Origin: Lysobacter prati | Lineage (GTDB): Bacteria; Pseudomonadota; Gammaproteobacteria; Xanthomonadales; Xanthomonadaceae | Direction of reading: 5' to 3' | Length of the DNA stretch: 64,000 nucleotides | Assembly: GCF_009765215.1 (NCBI RefSeq) | Contig: NZ_VLNV01000001.1 | Location: 868,001 to 932,000, forward strand | Shown: positions 18,271 to 26,955 of the stretch, in pieces | Position numbering within the stretch: position 1 is the first letter of the stretch | How the letters are laid out: the number at the start of each line of letters is the position of its first letter | The notes under the pieces: model-generated | Told to the model about the DNA's origin: nothing | Database searches by the model: none | What the model saw: only the letters and a program-made list of their open reading frames with translations | Made by a program: the position numbers and the translations under genes

Positions 18271-19509
18271 CTATTCGGGATGTGATGTGCTTGGCAATGT
18301 GACACCACTGGGAACTTTTCTCAGTTGCACATCATCCACGCGCAAGACACCGCTGATCTGTCGCTCCGACATCGACCGGCCGGTGTGACGGAGCGTCAGT
18401 TGTTGACCCTGGCAGTCAGGCGGAACATCGAAGCTCGCACGCGCGGTCTGCCACTGCGGTGACGATGCCGCGGGCAGGTCCAGCTCCACCAGGTTCGGGC
18501 CCTGTGTGCACTGCACGAACCACGCAAAACGACGCGACGAGCCGGTGCGGTCGTCGACGGCGCTACTGATTTCATAGCTTCCCGGCGAAAGTGCAAGACG
18601 CTGGTGCGGACCGATGAAGCGCACCATGCGGCCACTGAAATCCGCCTGCAGTGACTGCCGTCCTTGGGCTGGATCAATCGCGTCCACGGAAATGGTCACG
18701 CCGGGGTCGTCGTTCCAGCTCCAGCCGAACCCACCGGTCTGGTCCACGCCCTCGAAACCACCGTCAAAGGGCGAGCCATCCAGGGCTCTTTCCGATTCCG
18801 AAAGGGACTGCAGCCAGATGTCGCGCGCGCGCGCGGGTTCTCCGAGCGCAGTCAGCGCGTCGACGCGGACCGCCAGTTCCGGAGGCGCAAGTGGCACCGC
18901 CTCGGCGATCGCGGCGAGGAACGCTTCGGCCTGAGCGGGGTCAGCACCACGCAATACCGGTGCGAGCGCGCCACGCCACGGCGGGTCCGCAGCCAGCGCG
19001 CTGACCATTGCTTCCAGGAGTTCCGAGTTTCCGGTATACGGCAGCAGCGAGGTCAGCATCGGCGCACGCAGGTGCGGGGCAATGCGCAGCAGTGCATCGA
19101 GATGGTGCACGCCCTCGCCCACTCGTCCATGAGCGAACGACGCGTCAACGAGCATTGCCTGCGCGATGTCGTCACGCGGCGAAAGCCGGGCGGCGGCGCG
19201 ATAACGCTCGACGGCGCGTTCGCTGTCCGATTCCAGCCCGGCGGCCAGGCCCAACAGCCGGAAAGCGCCACCGTCGATCGGACGGTCGCGCATCACCTCG
19301 CGCGCGACCGCCGTCAAAGCATTGGCATCCTTGGAGAGCGCGCGGGCATCGATGACGCGACGGTCGGGACCGAACGGCGCCCCCACATCGGCGTCGACCC
19401 GCACCTGCTGCCAGGTCATCCAGGCCACCGCGACGACCGCGAACAGGCCAGCTCCAATGCGGAGGTGGCCAGCCCACGGCCGGTCAGTCTGCCGAGCCAC
19501 CGTAGGCAT
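18271..19509 (-). CDS. Membrane-anchored TPR-like exopolysaccharide locus protein
   Basis: A 412-aa protein. One transmembrane helix near residues 16-34 (IGAGLFAVVAVAWMTW) anchors it. Residues about 60-230 form helical repeats of TPR type (RLLGLAAGLESDSERAVERYRAAARLSP is partly visible as a repeat unit). The C-terminal 150 residues look like a beta-sandwich, carbohydrate-binding-like domain with WFVQC, CQGQQL and a final LRVDDVQLRKV strand, which is how CBM-like domains often end. The start overlaps the Wzc-like gene by 26 bp. It is probably a periplasmic scaffold or polymer-binding factor for export; this is inferred from domain layout and position. Confidence 0.6.
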   Translation of the reverse strand: MPTVARQTDRPWAGHLRIGAGLFAVVAVAWMTWQQVRVDADVGAPFGPDRRVIDARALSKDANALTAVAREVMRDRPIDGGAFRLLGLAAGLESDSERAVERYRAAARLSPRDDIAQAMLVDASFAHGRVGEGVHHLDALLRIAPHLRAPMLTSLLPYTGNSELLEAMVSALAADPPWRGALAPVLRGADPAQAEAFLAAIAEAVPLAPPELAVRVDALTALGEPARARDIWLQSLSESERALDGSPFDGGFEGVDQTGGFGWSWNDDPGVTISVDAIDPAQGRQSLQADFSGRMVRFIGPHQRLALSPGSYEISSAVDDRTGSSRRFAWFVQCTQGPNLVELDLPAASSPQWQTARASFDVPPDCQGQQLTLRHTGRSMSERQISGVLRVDDVQLRKVPSGVTLPSTSHPE

Positions 19510-21637
19510 AGTAGGTATAGCCGTAGCCAGCGCCCTGGCGCTTGAGGTCGAAGCGGGTCAGCACGGCCCCAAGGACGCGCGCGCGAGCAGAGCGAAGGCG
19601 CTGCAGTGCCGCGCGCAATGCGTCATTGCGGGTGTCGTCCGCCGCGGCCACGACAACGGTGGCTTCAGCCTGATTGGCCAGCAGCGGTGCGTCGGCCAGG
19701 CCCAGTACCGGCGGGCCATCGAGGATGACCATGTCGAACTGCTCATGCAGTTGCGCCAGCAGTTTTGCCAAGGCCTCGCCCGCCAACAGTTCCGGCGGAT
19801 TCGGCGGCAGCGGACCCGATGTGATCACGCTGAGCTTGTCATTGGGCAGATGCTGCAACACTTCCCCGAGCTCGCGCGCACCGGCCAGCAGGTTCGACAG
19901 GCCAAGCGCCGACGAAAGACCCGTGGTCTTGTGCACGGACGGGTTGCGAAGGTCGGCATCAACCAGCACCACACGCTTGCCGAGCTGGGCAATGTTGCGC
20001 GCCAACTCGTGCGCGGTTGTGCTCTTGCCTTCGGACGGGCCGGCGCTGGTAATCAGCAGACTGCGCGGCAAGCCGCGTGCCGTGGCGAATTGCAGTGCCG
20101 TGCGCACCGAGCGATAGGCTTCGGCGAATGCCGAGCGAAGGTCGCCGGCGGCCTGGGCCGTGGTTACGCCCTGCTCCAGGCGCGGGATGGCGCCTAGGAT
20201 TGGCAGACCAGTGATCGCCTCGAGCGCCTTCGCGTCGTGCACTGTGTTGTCCAGATGGTGCATCAGGAACGCCAGCAGCACACCGAGGAACACGCCCACC
20301 AGCAAGCCGGCTGCAAGGTTGAGCAGCTTGCGAGGCGAATCCGCCTTCTCTGGTGCGACCGCGCGATCAATGACCGAGATGTTGTTGGCGCCCACGCCAC
20401 CGGCGACGCCGATTTCCTTGTAACGCTGCATCACCGCGTCATAGAGTTGGCGATTGGTTTCGGCTTCGCGACGCAGGATGTTGTACTGGATGGAGCGGCT
20501 CTGCAGGTCGAGCACGTCGCCCTTCAGGCCGGTGATGCGCTCGCGCAGAAGCGTCTCCTGCGCCAGCGCGGCCTGATACTCGGCGCGGATGGCATCGCGG
20601 ATGTTGCCGACTTCGACACTGATCTGGCGATCGGCCTCGTCGATCTGGTTGCGCAACTGCACCATGTTCGGGTAGTCGGCCTTGTAGGTGCCCAGGTTGT
20701 TCTGGTACTCGGCCATCAGCGTCGAGCGCTGCTCGCGCAGCTTCTGGATCAGCAGGTTGGCGACCACCTGCGGCAGGCCCATGCCGTTGCCGGTGCTGGC
20801 CTGGGTCCACGTCGCCTCGGCCTTGATGCGCGAACCCTGCGCGGCGGCCAGGGCGGCGTTGAGGTCGCTGAGGTTCTGTGCATCGAGCGACGGCTTATCG
20901 TCACCGACGGACACGATCCGCTCGGCCTCGGAGAACTTCACCAGGTCCTTCTCGGAGTCCTCGAGCTTGCCCTTCAGCTGTGCAAGGCGCTCTTCCAGGT
21001 ACTTCTTGGCGTAGGACGATGCCTCGAAGCGGCGCTCGAGGTTGCTGGCGATGAAGCCGTCGGCATAAGCGTTGGCCACGCGAGCCGCCAGCGCGGGATC
21101 TGCCGAATCGAAGTTGACGCGCACCAGGCGCGAGTTGCGCACCGGTTCGATGCTCAGCGATTCGAGCACAATCTCGATCATCGCCGCTTCGCGCGCCTGC
21201 TGCCTGGCGGATGCCGCCACGGCCTGGCCGTTGGCCTGCTTGGCTAGGGCCTCATCGACCTTGACCATGTCCTTATCGAACTGCTTGTTCGCGGTCAGGC
21301 GCAGGTCCTGGATCACGCGCCGCGCCAGCGAGCGGCTCTTCAGCAGTTCGTACTGGGTCTGGTAGAAGTCGCGATCCATCGGTGACTCGGTCGGCTGCAG
21401 GCCTTCGAATTCGACGATCTTCATCGTGTCGCGTTCAATCTGCAGGGTCGAGCCCGCGCGGTAAATAGGCGTTGCCAGCAGCGTGAACACCAGCGTCAGG
21501 AAGACCACCGCGAACGCGGTGCCAATTACCCACCACTGCCGCTCGCGCAGGATGCGCCAGTACTCAAGGAGGTTGATTTCGTCGTTGTCACGAGCTTCCT
21601 GGCGCAACGACTCGATGGGTTCGACTACGGCGCTCAT
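19484..21637 (-). CDS. Wzc/GumC-like polysaccharide co-polymerase with tyrosine kinase domain
   Basis: A 717-aa inner-membrane protein controlling polymer length and export. The start is Met 21637, whose ATG overlaps the stop of the Wza-like gene as ATGA. It has a Wzz domain with two transmembrane helices (about 40-60 and 440-460) around a large periplasmic coiled-coil region. The cytoplasmic BY-kinase domain has Walker A SAGPSEGKST at 531-540, Walker A' LVDAD at 558-562 and Walker B VILDGPP at 637-643. The C-terminal tyrosine cluster GYGYTYYAYGG at 705-715 is the autophosphorylation tail. It is presumably dephosphorylated by the CpsB-type phosphatase encoded just upstream. Confidence 0.93.
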   Translation of the reverse strand: MSAVVEPIESLRQEARDNDEINLLEYWRILRERQWWVIGTAFAVVFLTLVFTLLATPIYRAGSTLQIERDTMKIVEFEGLQPTESPMDRDFYQTQYELLKSRSLARRVIQDLRLTANKQFDKDMVKVDEALAKQANGQAVAASARQQAREAAMIEIVLESLSIEPVRNSRLVRVNFDSADPALAARVANAYADGFIASNLERRFEASSYAKKYLEERLAQLKGKLEDSEKDLVKFSEAERIVSVGDDKPSLDAQNLSDLNAALAAAQGSRIKAEATWTQASTGNGMGLPQVVANLLIQKLREQRSTLMAEYQNNLGTYKADYPNMVQLRNQIDEADRQISVEVGNIRDAIRAEYQAALAQETLLRERITGLKGDVLDLQSRSIQYNILRREAETNRQLYDAVMQRYKEIGVAGGVGANNISVIDRAVAPEKADSPRKLLNLAAGLLVGVFLGVLLAFLMHHLDNTVHDAKALEAITGLPILGAIPRLEQGVTTAQAAGDLRSAFAEAYRSVRTALQFATARGLPRSLLITSAGPSEGKSTTAHELARNIAQLGKRVVLVDADLRNPSVHKTTGLSSALGLSNLLAGARELGEVLQHLPNDKLSVITSGPLPPNPPELLAGEALAKLLAQLHEQFDMVILDGPPVLGLADAPLLANQAEATVVVAAADDTRNDALRAALQRLRSARARVLGAVLTRFDLKRQGAGYGYTYYAYGGSAD

Positions 21638-22326
21638 CGGTACGACCTCCACACCGCGACGAACGGCGCCAACTGAATCAATGTCCTCAGGGTCTGGCGG
21701 CCGAACGAGGTATCAACCACGATCACGTCCTCGCCAAATATCTGCGGATCGGGCTGCTGGCCACTCTCGATGGCCGCGACGTCGAAGCGCGCGAACTTGC
21801 GCTCGCCATTGATGGTGCGGAACACCAGCACGTTGCGCATGCTGGCGACCTCGTTGAAACCCTCGGCCAGCGCCAGCGACTGCAGCAGGCTCAGGCGCGA
21901 GGTCATGGGATAGATGCCCGGCTTCTTCACCGCGCCGCCGACGGTCACGCGCTGGCTGGAGAATTCCTTGACGAATACGGTCACCTGCGGGTTCTGCAGG
22001 TAGCGCGCCTGGTAGCGGCCGGCGATGTCCTGTTCGATCTCGCCGACCGTGCGGCCAGAAACGGGAACGGCGCCGATCAGCGGAAGGGCAATCTGCCCGG
22101 CGTTGTTGACCCGGACCTCGCGGTCGAGATCCTCGATCTGGAAGACCGTCACCGTGAGCAGGTCGCTCGGACCGATCAGGTATTCGCTACGGCCCATGGC
22201 CGCCGCAACCGGATCCCCTTCCGGCAGCGTCGCTGCTTCTTCTTTGGTGCTACCCGAGCTCGAGCAGGCGCACAGCAGTAACAGGCACACAAGCGCCCAG
22301 ACTCGAAAAACGCTAAACACGGCCAT
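21634..22326 (-). CDS. Polysaccharide export outer-membrane lipoprotein, Wza/GumB-like
   Basis: A 230-aa lipoprotein forming the outer-membrane export channel with the Wzc-like protein. The frame extends to 22434, but Met 22326 begins a lipoprotein signal peptide ending in the lipobox-like LLLLCAC. The Poly_export domain follows (YLIGPSDLLTVTVFQIEDL, about 50-70). Two SLBB-type segments are visible: GQIALPLIGAVPVSGRTVGE and QRVTVGGAVKKPGIYP. It is shorter than E. coli Wza and closer to GumB length. It is the first gene after an AT-rich leader, so the main operon promoter probably lies upstream of it. Confidence 0.92.
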   Translation of the reverse strand: MAVFSVFRVWALVCLLLLCACSSSGSTKEEAATLPEGDPVAAAMGRSEYLIGPSDLLTVTVFQIEDLDREVRVNNAGQIALPLIGAVPVSGRTVGEIEQDIAGRYQARYLQNPQVTVFVKEFSSQRVTVGGAVKKPGIYPMTSRLSLLQSLALAEGFNEVASMRNVLVFRTINGERKFARFDVAAIESGQQPDPQIFGEDVIVVDTSFGRQTLRTLIQLAPFVAVWRSYR

Positions 22327-22332
22327 CCCCAG

Positions 22333-22356
22333 AAAAAAAGCAACGCATTGGTGCGT
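22333..22356 (-). promoter_or_regulatory. Leader hairpin plus T-run before the Wza-like gene (possible attenuator)
   Basis: On the minus strand a short stem ACGCA/TGCGT (loop CCAA) is followed two bases later by GC and seven Ts, ending 6 bp before the start codon. The stem is only 5 bp, so termination would be weak. The surrounding 104-bp spacer is AT-rich and probably holds the operon promoter, but no confident -35/-10 pair was found. No ops/JUMPstart element was seen. Confidence 0.3.
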
Positions 22357-22430
22357 GGTTCTTACGCTTATTAGTGCAATTATGCCGCACGTCGCAGTTT
22401 CGACCGGGCGGCCGGGACTGAGACTTTTCC

Positions 22431-23264
22431 TCACTTCCCCCGGATCGAACGCAGCCAGCGCCCGACGACACCCTCGCCCGCCGATGCGGACGGACCGCGA
22501 ACCTGCGGCCGGAACCCGGCCTGCCGGAACAGCCCCGGTGGCAATTGATCAGGCGCCAGATCGTCGACGATGCCGCGGGTGCGCGTGTCGACCATGTGCA
22601 CCGCTTCCTCCATGCCCACCAGTGCGGCCGCGGCTTCCCGGGCCTCAGCCAGGAGCGGCGGACGCCGCTGCGGGTGGTGGGCGTCGGTCGCCAGGATCAT
22701 GCACAGCCCCTCGCCGACGAAACGGTCGCCCCAGTACTTGACCCGACGCCCGTAGCGCCCGGTCATCGCCCCGGCGGTGATCTGCATCCAAGCGCCACGT
22801 TCGGCAAGGCGCGCGAACACGTCGTAATGGGTTTCCACCCAGGTCAGGCGCTCGGGATGCGTGATCACCGGCACCAGCCCGGCGGCCATGAGGTCGAACA
22901 CCGCCTCTTCGAAGCGCGGCGGCGCGACATGGTGCGGCGGCTCCAGCAACAGGTAGCGCGACCCGGCCAGGGTCGGCACGCGACCGCCGCGAATGGCGTC
23001 GATCAGGTTCGGGTCGAGATGGACGTCGGCCCCCTCCACCAGCCGCAGCGCGATGCCGCGCTCGTCGAGTTCGGCCTGGAACGCTGCAATTGCCGCACGG
23101 ATGCCGTCGGCCGTGTTCTCGTACATGCCCGGATAGATATGCGGCGTGCATGCAACCGTGACGATGCCATCGGCCGCCGCCATGCGCGCCATTTCCAGCG
23201 CCATGTCGAGGTCGACCGCGCCATCGTCAATGGCCGGCAGTAGATGGCAATGCAGGTCGAACAT
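22431..23264 (-). CDS. CpsB/YwqE-type PHP-domain protein tyrosine phosphatase
   Basis: A 277-aa metal-dependent phosphatase of the PHP family. It dephosphorylates BY-kinases such as the Wzc-like protein two genes downstream. Met 23264 is preceded by CAGGGGGAG, a strong ribosome binding site, so the longer frame to 23360 is rejected. The metal ligands are visible as MFDLHCHLLPAIDDGA (residues 1-16), EGADVHLD, ITHPERLTW and ATDAHHP. This type of phosphatase replaces the low-molecular-weight Wzb in some polysaccharide loci. It is separated from the Wza-like gene by 104 bp in the same orientation. Confidence 0.9.
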   Translation of the reverse strand: MFDLHCHLLPAIDDGAVDLDMALEMARMAAADGIVTVACTPHIYPGMYENTADGIRAAIAAFQAELDERGIALRLVEGADVHLDPNLIDAIRGGRVPTLAGSRYLLLEPPHHVAPPRFEEAVFDLMAAGLVPVITHPERLTWVETHYDVFARLAERGAWMQITAGAMTGRYGRRVKYWGDRFVGEGLCMILATDAHHPQRRPPLLAEAREAAAALVGMEEAVHMVDTRTRGIVDDLAPDQLPPGLFRQAGFRPQVRGPSASAGEGVVGRWLRSIRGK

Positions 23265-23353
23265 CTGACTCCCCCTGAGCAGAGCGCGGGAGTGTATCTG
23301 CAAAGCGCAGCGGCGCCCTGAACGAGCGGCGCTTCCTTGGGTGAGAAAACCCC

Positions 23354-23384
23354 TTGCCAACCGGACCCCGGCTTGGGGTATACT
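23354..23384 (+). promoter_or_regulatory. Promoter of tRNA-Val
   Basis: TTGCCA at 23354-23359 and TATACT at 23379-23384, spacing 19 bp, ending 13 bp before the mature tRNA. The spacing is slightly long but the -10 box is near consensus. Confidence 0.55.
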
Positions 23385-23397
23385 GCGCGCCCATTTC

Positions 23398-23472
23398 GGG
23401 CGGTTAGCTCAGCGGTAGAGCACTGCTTTCACACGGCAGGGGTCACAAGTTCGAAACTTGTACCGCCCACCA
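23398..23472 (+). tRNA. tRNA-Val (CAC)
   Basis: A 75-nt cloverleaf. The acceptor GGGCGGT pairs with ACCGCCC, followed by A and an encoded CCA at 23470-23472. The anticodon stem CTGCT/GGCAG encloses the loop TTCACAC, giving anticodon CAC (Val). The T arm contains GTTCGAA. It is a single gene flanked by a promoter and a terminator; no integration scar is seen next to it. Confidence 0.95.
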
Positions 23473-23481
23473 GTTTCAGGC

Positions 23482-23515
23482 AAAAGGCCGGCGAAAGCCG
23501 GCCTTTTGCTTTTCC
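23482..23515 (+). terminator. Rho-independent terminator after tRNA-Val
   Basis: An 11-bp perfect stem AAAAGGCCGGC/GCCGGCCTTTT with a GAAA tetraloop (23482-23507), followed by GCTTTT. It lies 10 bp after the CCA end. Confidence 0.9.
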
Positions 23516-23548
23516 GCGTCCGCGACGGACAAAACCCGCGAGGCATCG

Positions 23549-23902
23549 ATGAAGGACACCCGCCTGTACCACAACCCCCGCTGCTCCAAGTCGCGCGGCG
23601 CGCTGGAGCTGTTGCGCGAGCGCGGCATCGAGCCGCTCGTGATCGCCTATCTCGACACTCCGCCCACTGCAGCGGAGCTGCGCGATCTGCTCGGGACACT
23701 GGGTCTGCCGGCCCGCGACCTGCTGCGCACCGGCGAGGACGAGTACGCGACCCTTGGCCTGGCGGACGAGTCGCTCCCCGAGACGGCGCTGATCGATGCG
23801 ATGGTCCAGCACCCGCGCCTGATCGAAAGGCCTGTCTTTGTCCATGGCGGGCGCGCCGTCATTGGTCGACCGCCGGAACGCGTGCTCGAATTGCTCGACT
23901 GA
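23549..23902 (+). CDS. arsC: ArsC-family (glutaredoxin-dependent) arsenate reductase
   Basis: A 117-aa thioredoxin-fold protein of the ArsC/Spx family (YfgD-like length). The active-site Cys12 lies in HNPRCSKSRGAL, followed by the conserved region GLPARDLLRTGEDEY and the cis-Pro segment LIERPVFVHGGRAVIGRPPE. These match arsenate reductases using glutathione and glutaredoxin in the cytosol. No arsR, arsB or other ars gene is nearby, so it may have a housekeeping redox role. It starts about 40 bp after the tRNA terminator and ends 30 bp before a convergent gene. Confidence 0.88.
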   Translation: MKDTRLYHNPRCSKSRGALELLRERGIEPLVIAYLDTPPTAAELRDLLGTLGLPARDLLRTGEDEYATLGLADESLPETALIDAMVQHPRLIERPVFVHGGRAVIGRPPERVLELLD

Positions 23903-23931
23903 CGTTTGCCGCTGTCCTGGTGTGCAGCTCG

Positions 23932-25554
23932 CTACTGCGACTTGCTGCCGCGCATCAACTCCACTGCCGGCGGCGCGGAAAAGCTGTCGCTGCGTGCGCT
24001 GGCCCAGAACGACTGGAACACGGCGTGCTCGGGAATCTTGCCGAGCAGGTCTCCCGGCCGCAGGAAGGTGTAAAGCGCGGCCAGCGAGCGCACTTCGATC
24101 GGTGAGACACGGCGCAGGATGTGCTCCGGCCCCAGTTGCTCGGGGTGCTCCAGTCCCGCCGCGCACAGCAGGTCGCGCAATGCCTTGAGCGTGTTCTGCT
24201 GGAACGCGGCCACGCGCGTGGCCTTGTCGGGTACGTCGAGGTTTCGCCAGCGACGCGGGTCCTGGGTCGCCACGCCCGTGGGGCATCGGTCGGTATGGCA
24301 GCTCTGCGACTGGATGCAACCCAGCGCGAACATGAAACCGCGCGCGGCATTGCACCAGTCCGCGCCCATTGCCAGCGTGCGGGCGATATCGAAGGCGCTG
24401 GTGATGCGGCCTGCCGCACCGACGCGGATGCGGCCGCGCAAGTCCAGGCCCACCAGGGTGTTATGCACCAGCATCAGCGCTTCGTGCATCGGCACGCCGA
24501 CGTGGTCGATGAATTCGGCAGGCGCAGCGCCGGTACCGCCTTCTGCGCCGTCGACGACGATGAAGTCCGGCAGCAGATCGCTCTCGAGCATGGCCTTGGC
24601 GATACCGAACCATTCCCAGGGATGACCGATCGCCAGCTTGAAGCCGACCGGCTTGCCGCCAGACAGCTCGCGCAGCCGCGCCACGAACTCCAGCAACCCC
24701 AGCGGCGTACTGAACGCGCTGTGCGCGGCCGGCGATACGCAGTCCACGCCCATCGGCACGCCACGGGCTTGGGAGATCTCGGCAGTCACCTTGGCGGCGG
24801 GCAGCACACCACCGTGGCCGGGCTTGGCGCCCTGCGACAACTTGACCTCGATCATCTTCACCTGCGGATCGCTCGCGCATGCGGCGAAGCGCTCGGCGCT
24901 GAAGCTGCCATCGTCGTTGCGGCAACCGAAGTAGCCCGAGCCGATCTCCCAGACGAGGTCGCCGCCGAACTCGCGGTGGTAGGACGAGATCGAGCCCTCG
25001 CCGGTGTCGTGATAGAACCCGCCCATGCGCGCGCCGTGGTTAAGCGCGCGGATCGCATTGGCCGACAGCGAGCCGAAACTCATCGCCGAAATATTGAACA
25101 CGCTGGCCGCGTACGGATGGGCGGCACTGCCCTGCCCCACCAGCACGCGGAAGTCGTACGACCCCGGCGGTCGGGGTGCGAGCGAGTGGTTGATCCACTC
25201 ATAGTCGATGCCGTAGACGTCCTGCTGCGTACCGAAAGGCCGCACGTCGCTGACCGACTTCGAGCGCTGGTAGACCAGGCTGCGCTGCTGGCGCGAGAAC
25301 GGCACCTCGGCGATGTCGGACTCGATGAAGTACTGCCGCATCTCCGGCCCGATCGCTTCCAGCCCATAACGGAAATGCGCCAGTACCGGATAATTGCGTC
25401 GCAACACACTGCGGGTCTGCAACAGGTCCCAGGTCCCCAGTGCCGCCAGCGCACCGAATCCGGCCACGCCCCACAGCCACGTCGAGTGCCACATGGCCAG
25501 GACCGCAGCAACCAAGGTTGCGATCACACTGGCGACATACAGGGAGTAACGCAT
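23932..25554 (-). CDS. FMN-binding glutamate synthase-domain protein
   Basis: A 540-aa stand-alone protein corresponding to the FMN/synthase domain of the glutamate synthase large subunit, with two N-terminal membrane helices (residues 5-45) not present in GltB. The FMN-binding portion shows FGSLSANAIRALNHGA and TGEGSISSYH, then KPGHGGVLPAAKV. The iron-sulfur cysteines occur in ALGCIQSQSCHTDRCPTG. There is no amidotransferase domain, so ammonia or another donor would be needed. Such proteins are common in proteobacteria and their physiological reaction is unclear. It is flanked by unrelated genes. Confidence 0.88.
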   Translation of the reverse strand: MRYSLYVASVIATLVAAVLAMWHSTWLWGVAGFGALAALGTWDLLQTRSVLRRNYPVLAHFRYGLEAIGPEMRQYFIESDIAEVPFSRQQRSLVYQRSKSVSDVRPFGTQQDVYGIDYEWINHSLAPRPPGSYDFRVLVGQGSAAHPYAASVFNISAMSFGSLSANAIRALNHGARMGGFYHDTGEGSISSYHREFGGDLVWEIGSGYFGCRNDDGSFSAERFAACASDPQVKMIEVKLSQGAKPGHGGVLPAAKVTAEISQARGVPMGVDCVSPAAHSAFSTPLGLLEFVARLRELSGGKPVGFKLAIGHPWEWFGIAKAMLESDLLPDFIVVDGAEGGTGAAPAEFIDHVGVPMHEALMLVHNTLVGLDLRGRIRVGAAGRITSAFDIARTLAMGADWCNAARGFMFALGCIQSQSCHTDRCPTGVATQDPRRWRNLDVPDKATRVAAFQQNTLKALRDLLCAAGLEHPEQLGPEHILRRVSPIEVRSLAALYTFLRPGDLLGKIPEHAVFQSFWASARSDSFSAPPAVELMRGSKSQ

Positions 25555-25604
25555 GTGCTGGCAGCCGGCCCGGGAGTGATCGGAGGATAGCGCGGTGGCC
25601 GTGA

Positions 25605-26885
25605 TCAGAGCCGTGCGTCGACCTGCTCGCGCGGGTACAGGCTCTTGATGTCGTAAAGCAACGCATGCGGTCGTCCGTAGGCACGTGCGCCCTGCGGGCC
25701 GAGTTCGCGGAACTGGTCGTGTGCCACGGCCACGATCACGGCGTCATAGGTATCCAGCCGCGGCGCCGCTTGCAGGAGCTCGACACCGTAGGTGCGCCGC
25801 GCTTCATCGGCGTCCGCCCACGGGTCGTGGATATCGACCTGGGCCCGGTACTCGCCGAACTTCTCTGCCAGCTCGACCACGCGCGTGTTGCGCAGATCCG
25901 GGCAGTTCTCCTTGAAGGTGATGCCCAGGATGAGGATGCGCGCGCCGGCCACGGCGATGCCGCGCTGGATCATGAGCTTCACCACATCGGCGGCGACATG
26001 CTCACCCATCGCATCGTTGATGCGGCGGCATGCCAGCAGGATGTCCGGGTAGTAACCGGCCTGTTGCGCTTTCTGGATCAGGTAATAGGGATCCACGCCA
26101 ATGCAATGGCCGCCGACCAGGCCCGGCCGGAACGGCAGGAAGTTCCACTTCGTGCCCGCCGCTTCCAGCACTTCGGTCGTGTCGATGCCCAGGCGCTGGA
26201 AGATCAGCGCGAACTCGTTGACCAGGGCGATGTTGGCGTCGCGCTGCGTGTTCTCGATCACCTTGGACGCTTCGGCCACGCGCAGGCTCGAAGCCTTGTG
26301 CGTGCCGGCCTTGATGATGCTGCGGTAGAGCGCATCGACGAAATCGGCCGCCTCCGGCGTCGAACCGGAGGTCACTTTGGGAATGTCGACCAGCCGCCGC
26401 TTGCGGTCACCCGGATTGATGCGTTCGGGGCTGTAGCCGACGAAGAAGTCCTGGTTGAAACGCAGCCCGGAGGCGCGTTCAAGTTCGGGTACGCAGATCT
26501 CTTCCGTGGCGCCCGGATAAACCGTGGATTCGTACACCACCACGTCGCCGGTCTTCAGCAACGCGCCGATGGTGCGACTGGCCGCGATCAGTGGTGAGAA
26601 GTCCGGGCGCTTGTGCTCGTCGACAGGCGTCGGCACGGTGACCACGAACACGTTGCAGTCGCGCAGGCTCTGCGGGTCAGACGTCAGCCCGAGGCGCGTC
26701 GCATCGGCGAGGTCGTCACGATCGGTCTCGCCGTTGAAGTCCACGCCGCGTCCCAACTGCTCGACACGGCGGGCATCGATGTCGTAGCCGAGCGTGTCGT
26801 ACCGCCGACCGAATTCGACGGCCAAGGGCAAACCGACATAGCCCAGCCCGACGACCGCGATGCGCGAACCCGAAATATCCTGCAT
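25605..26885 (-). CDS. UDP-N-acetylhexosamine / nucleotide-sugar 6-dehydrogenase (TviB/WbpO-like)
   Basis: A 426-aa NAD-dependent enzyme oxidising C6 of a UDP-sugar to a uronic acid. The N-terminal motif AVVGLGYVGLPLAVEF (GxGYVGLP, residues 13-20) and TVPTPVDEHKRPDFSP fit the Vi-antigen TviB/WbpO subgroup, which oxidises UDP-GlcNAc or UDP-GalNAc. The catalytic Cys is in GGHCIGVDPYYL near residue 265. The C-terminal domain has GITFKENCPDLRNTRV. It lies outside the main polysaccharide operon but could provide an acidic sugar for it. No partner epimerase (TviC) is next to it. Confidence 0.9.
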   Translation of the reverse strand: MQDISGSRIAVVGLGYVGLPLAVEFGRRYDTLGYDIDARRVEQLGRGVDFNGETDRDDLADATRLGLTSDPQSLRDCNVFVVTVPTPVDEHKRPDFSPLIAASRTIGALLKTGDVVVYESTVYPGATEEICVPELERASGLRFNQDFFVGYSPERINPGDRKRRLVDIPKVTSGSTPEAADFVDALYRSIIKAGTHKASSLRVAEASKVIENTQRDANIALVNEFALIFQRLGIDTTEVLEAAGTKWNFLPFRPGLVGGHCIGVDPYYLIQKAQQAGYYPDILLACRRINDAMGEHVAADVVKLMIQRGIAVAGARILILGITFKENCPDLRNTRVVELAEKFGEYRAQVDIHDPWADADEARRTYGVELLQAAPRLDTYDAVIVAVAHDQFRELGPQGARAYGRPHALLYDIKSLYPREQVDARL

Positions 26886-26955
26886 CCAACACCTGCCCGA
26901 TGATCCGGCGCCCGACTCGGGGCGCCACCAGCGGCCATTCTAGGGCCAGCGGGTG

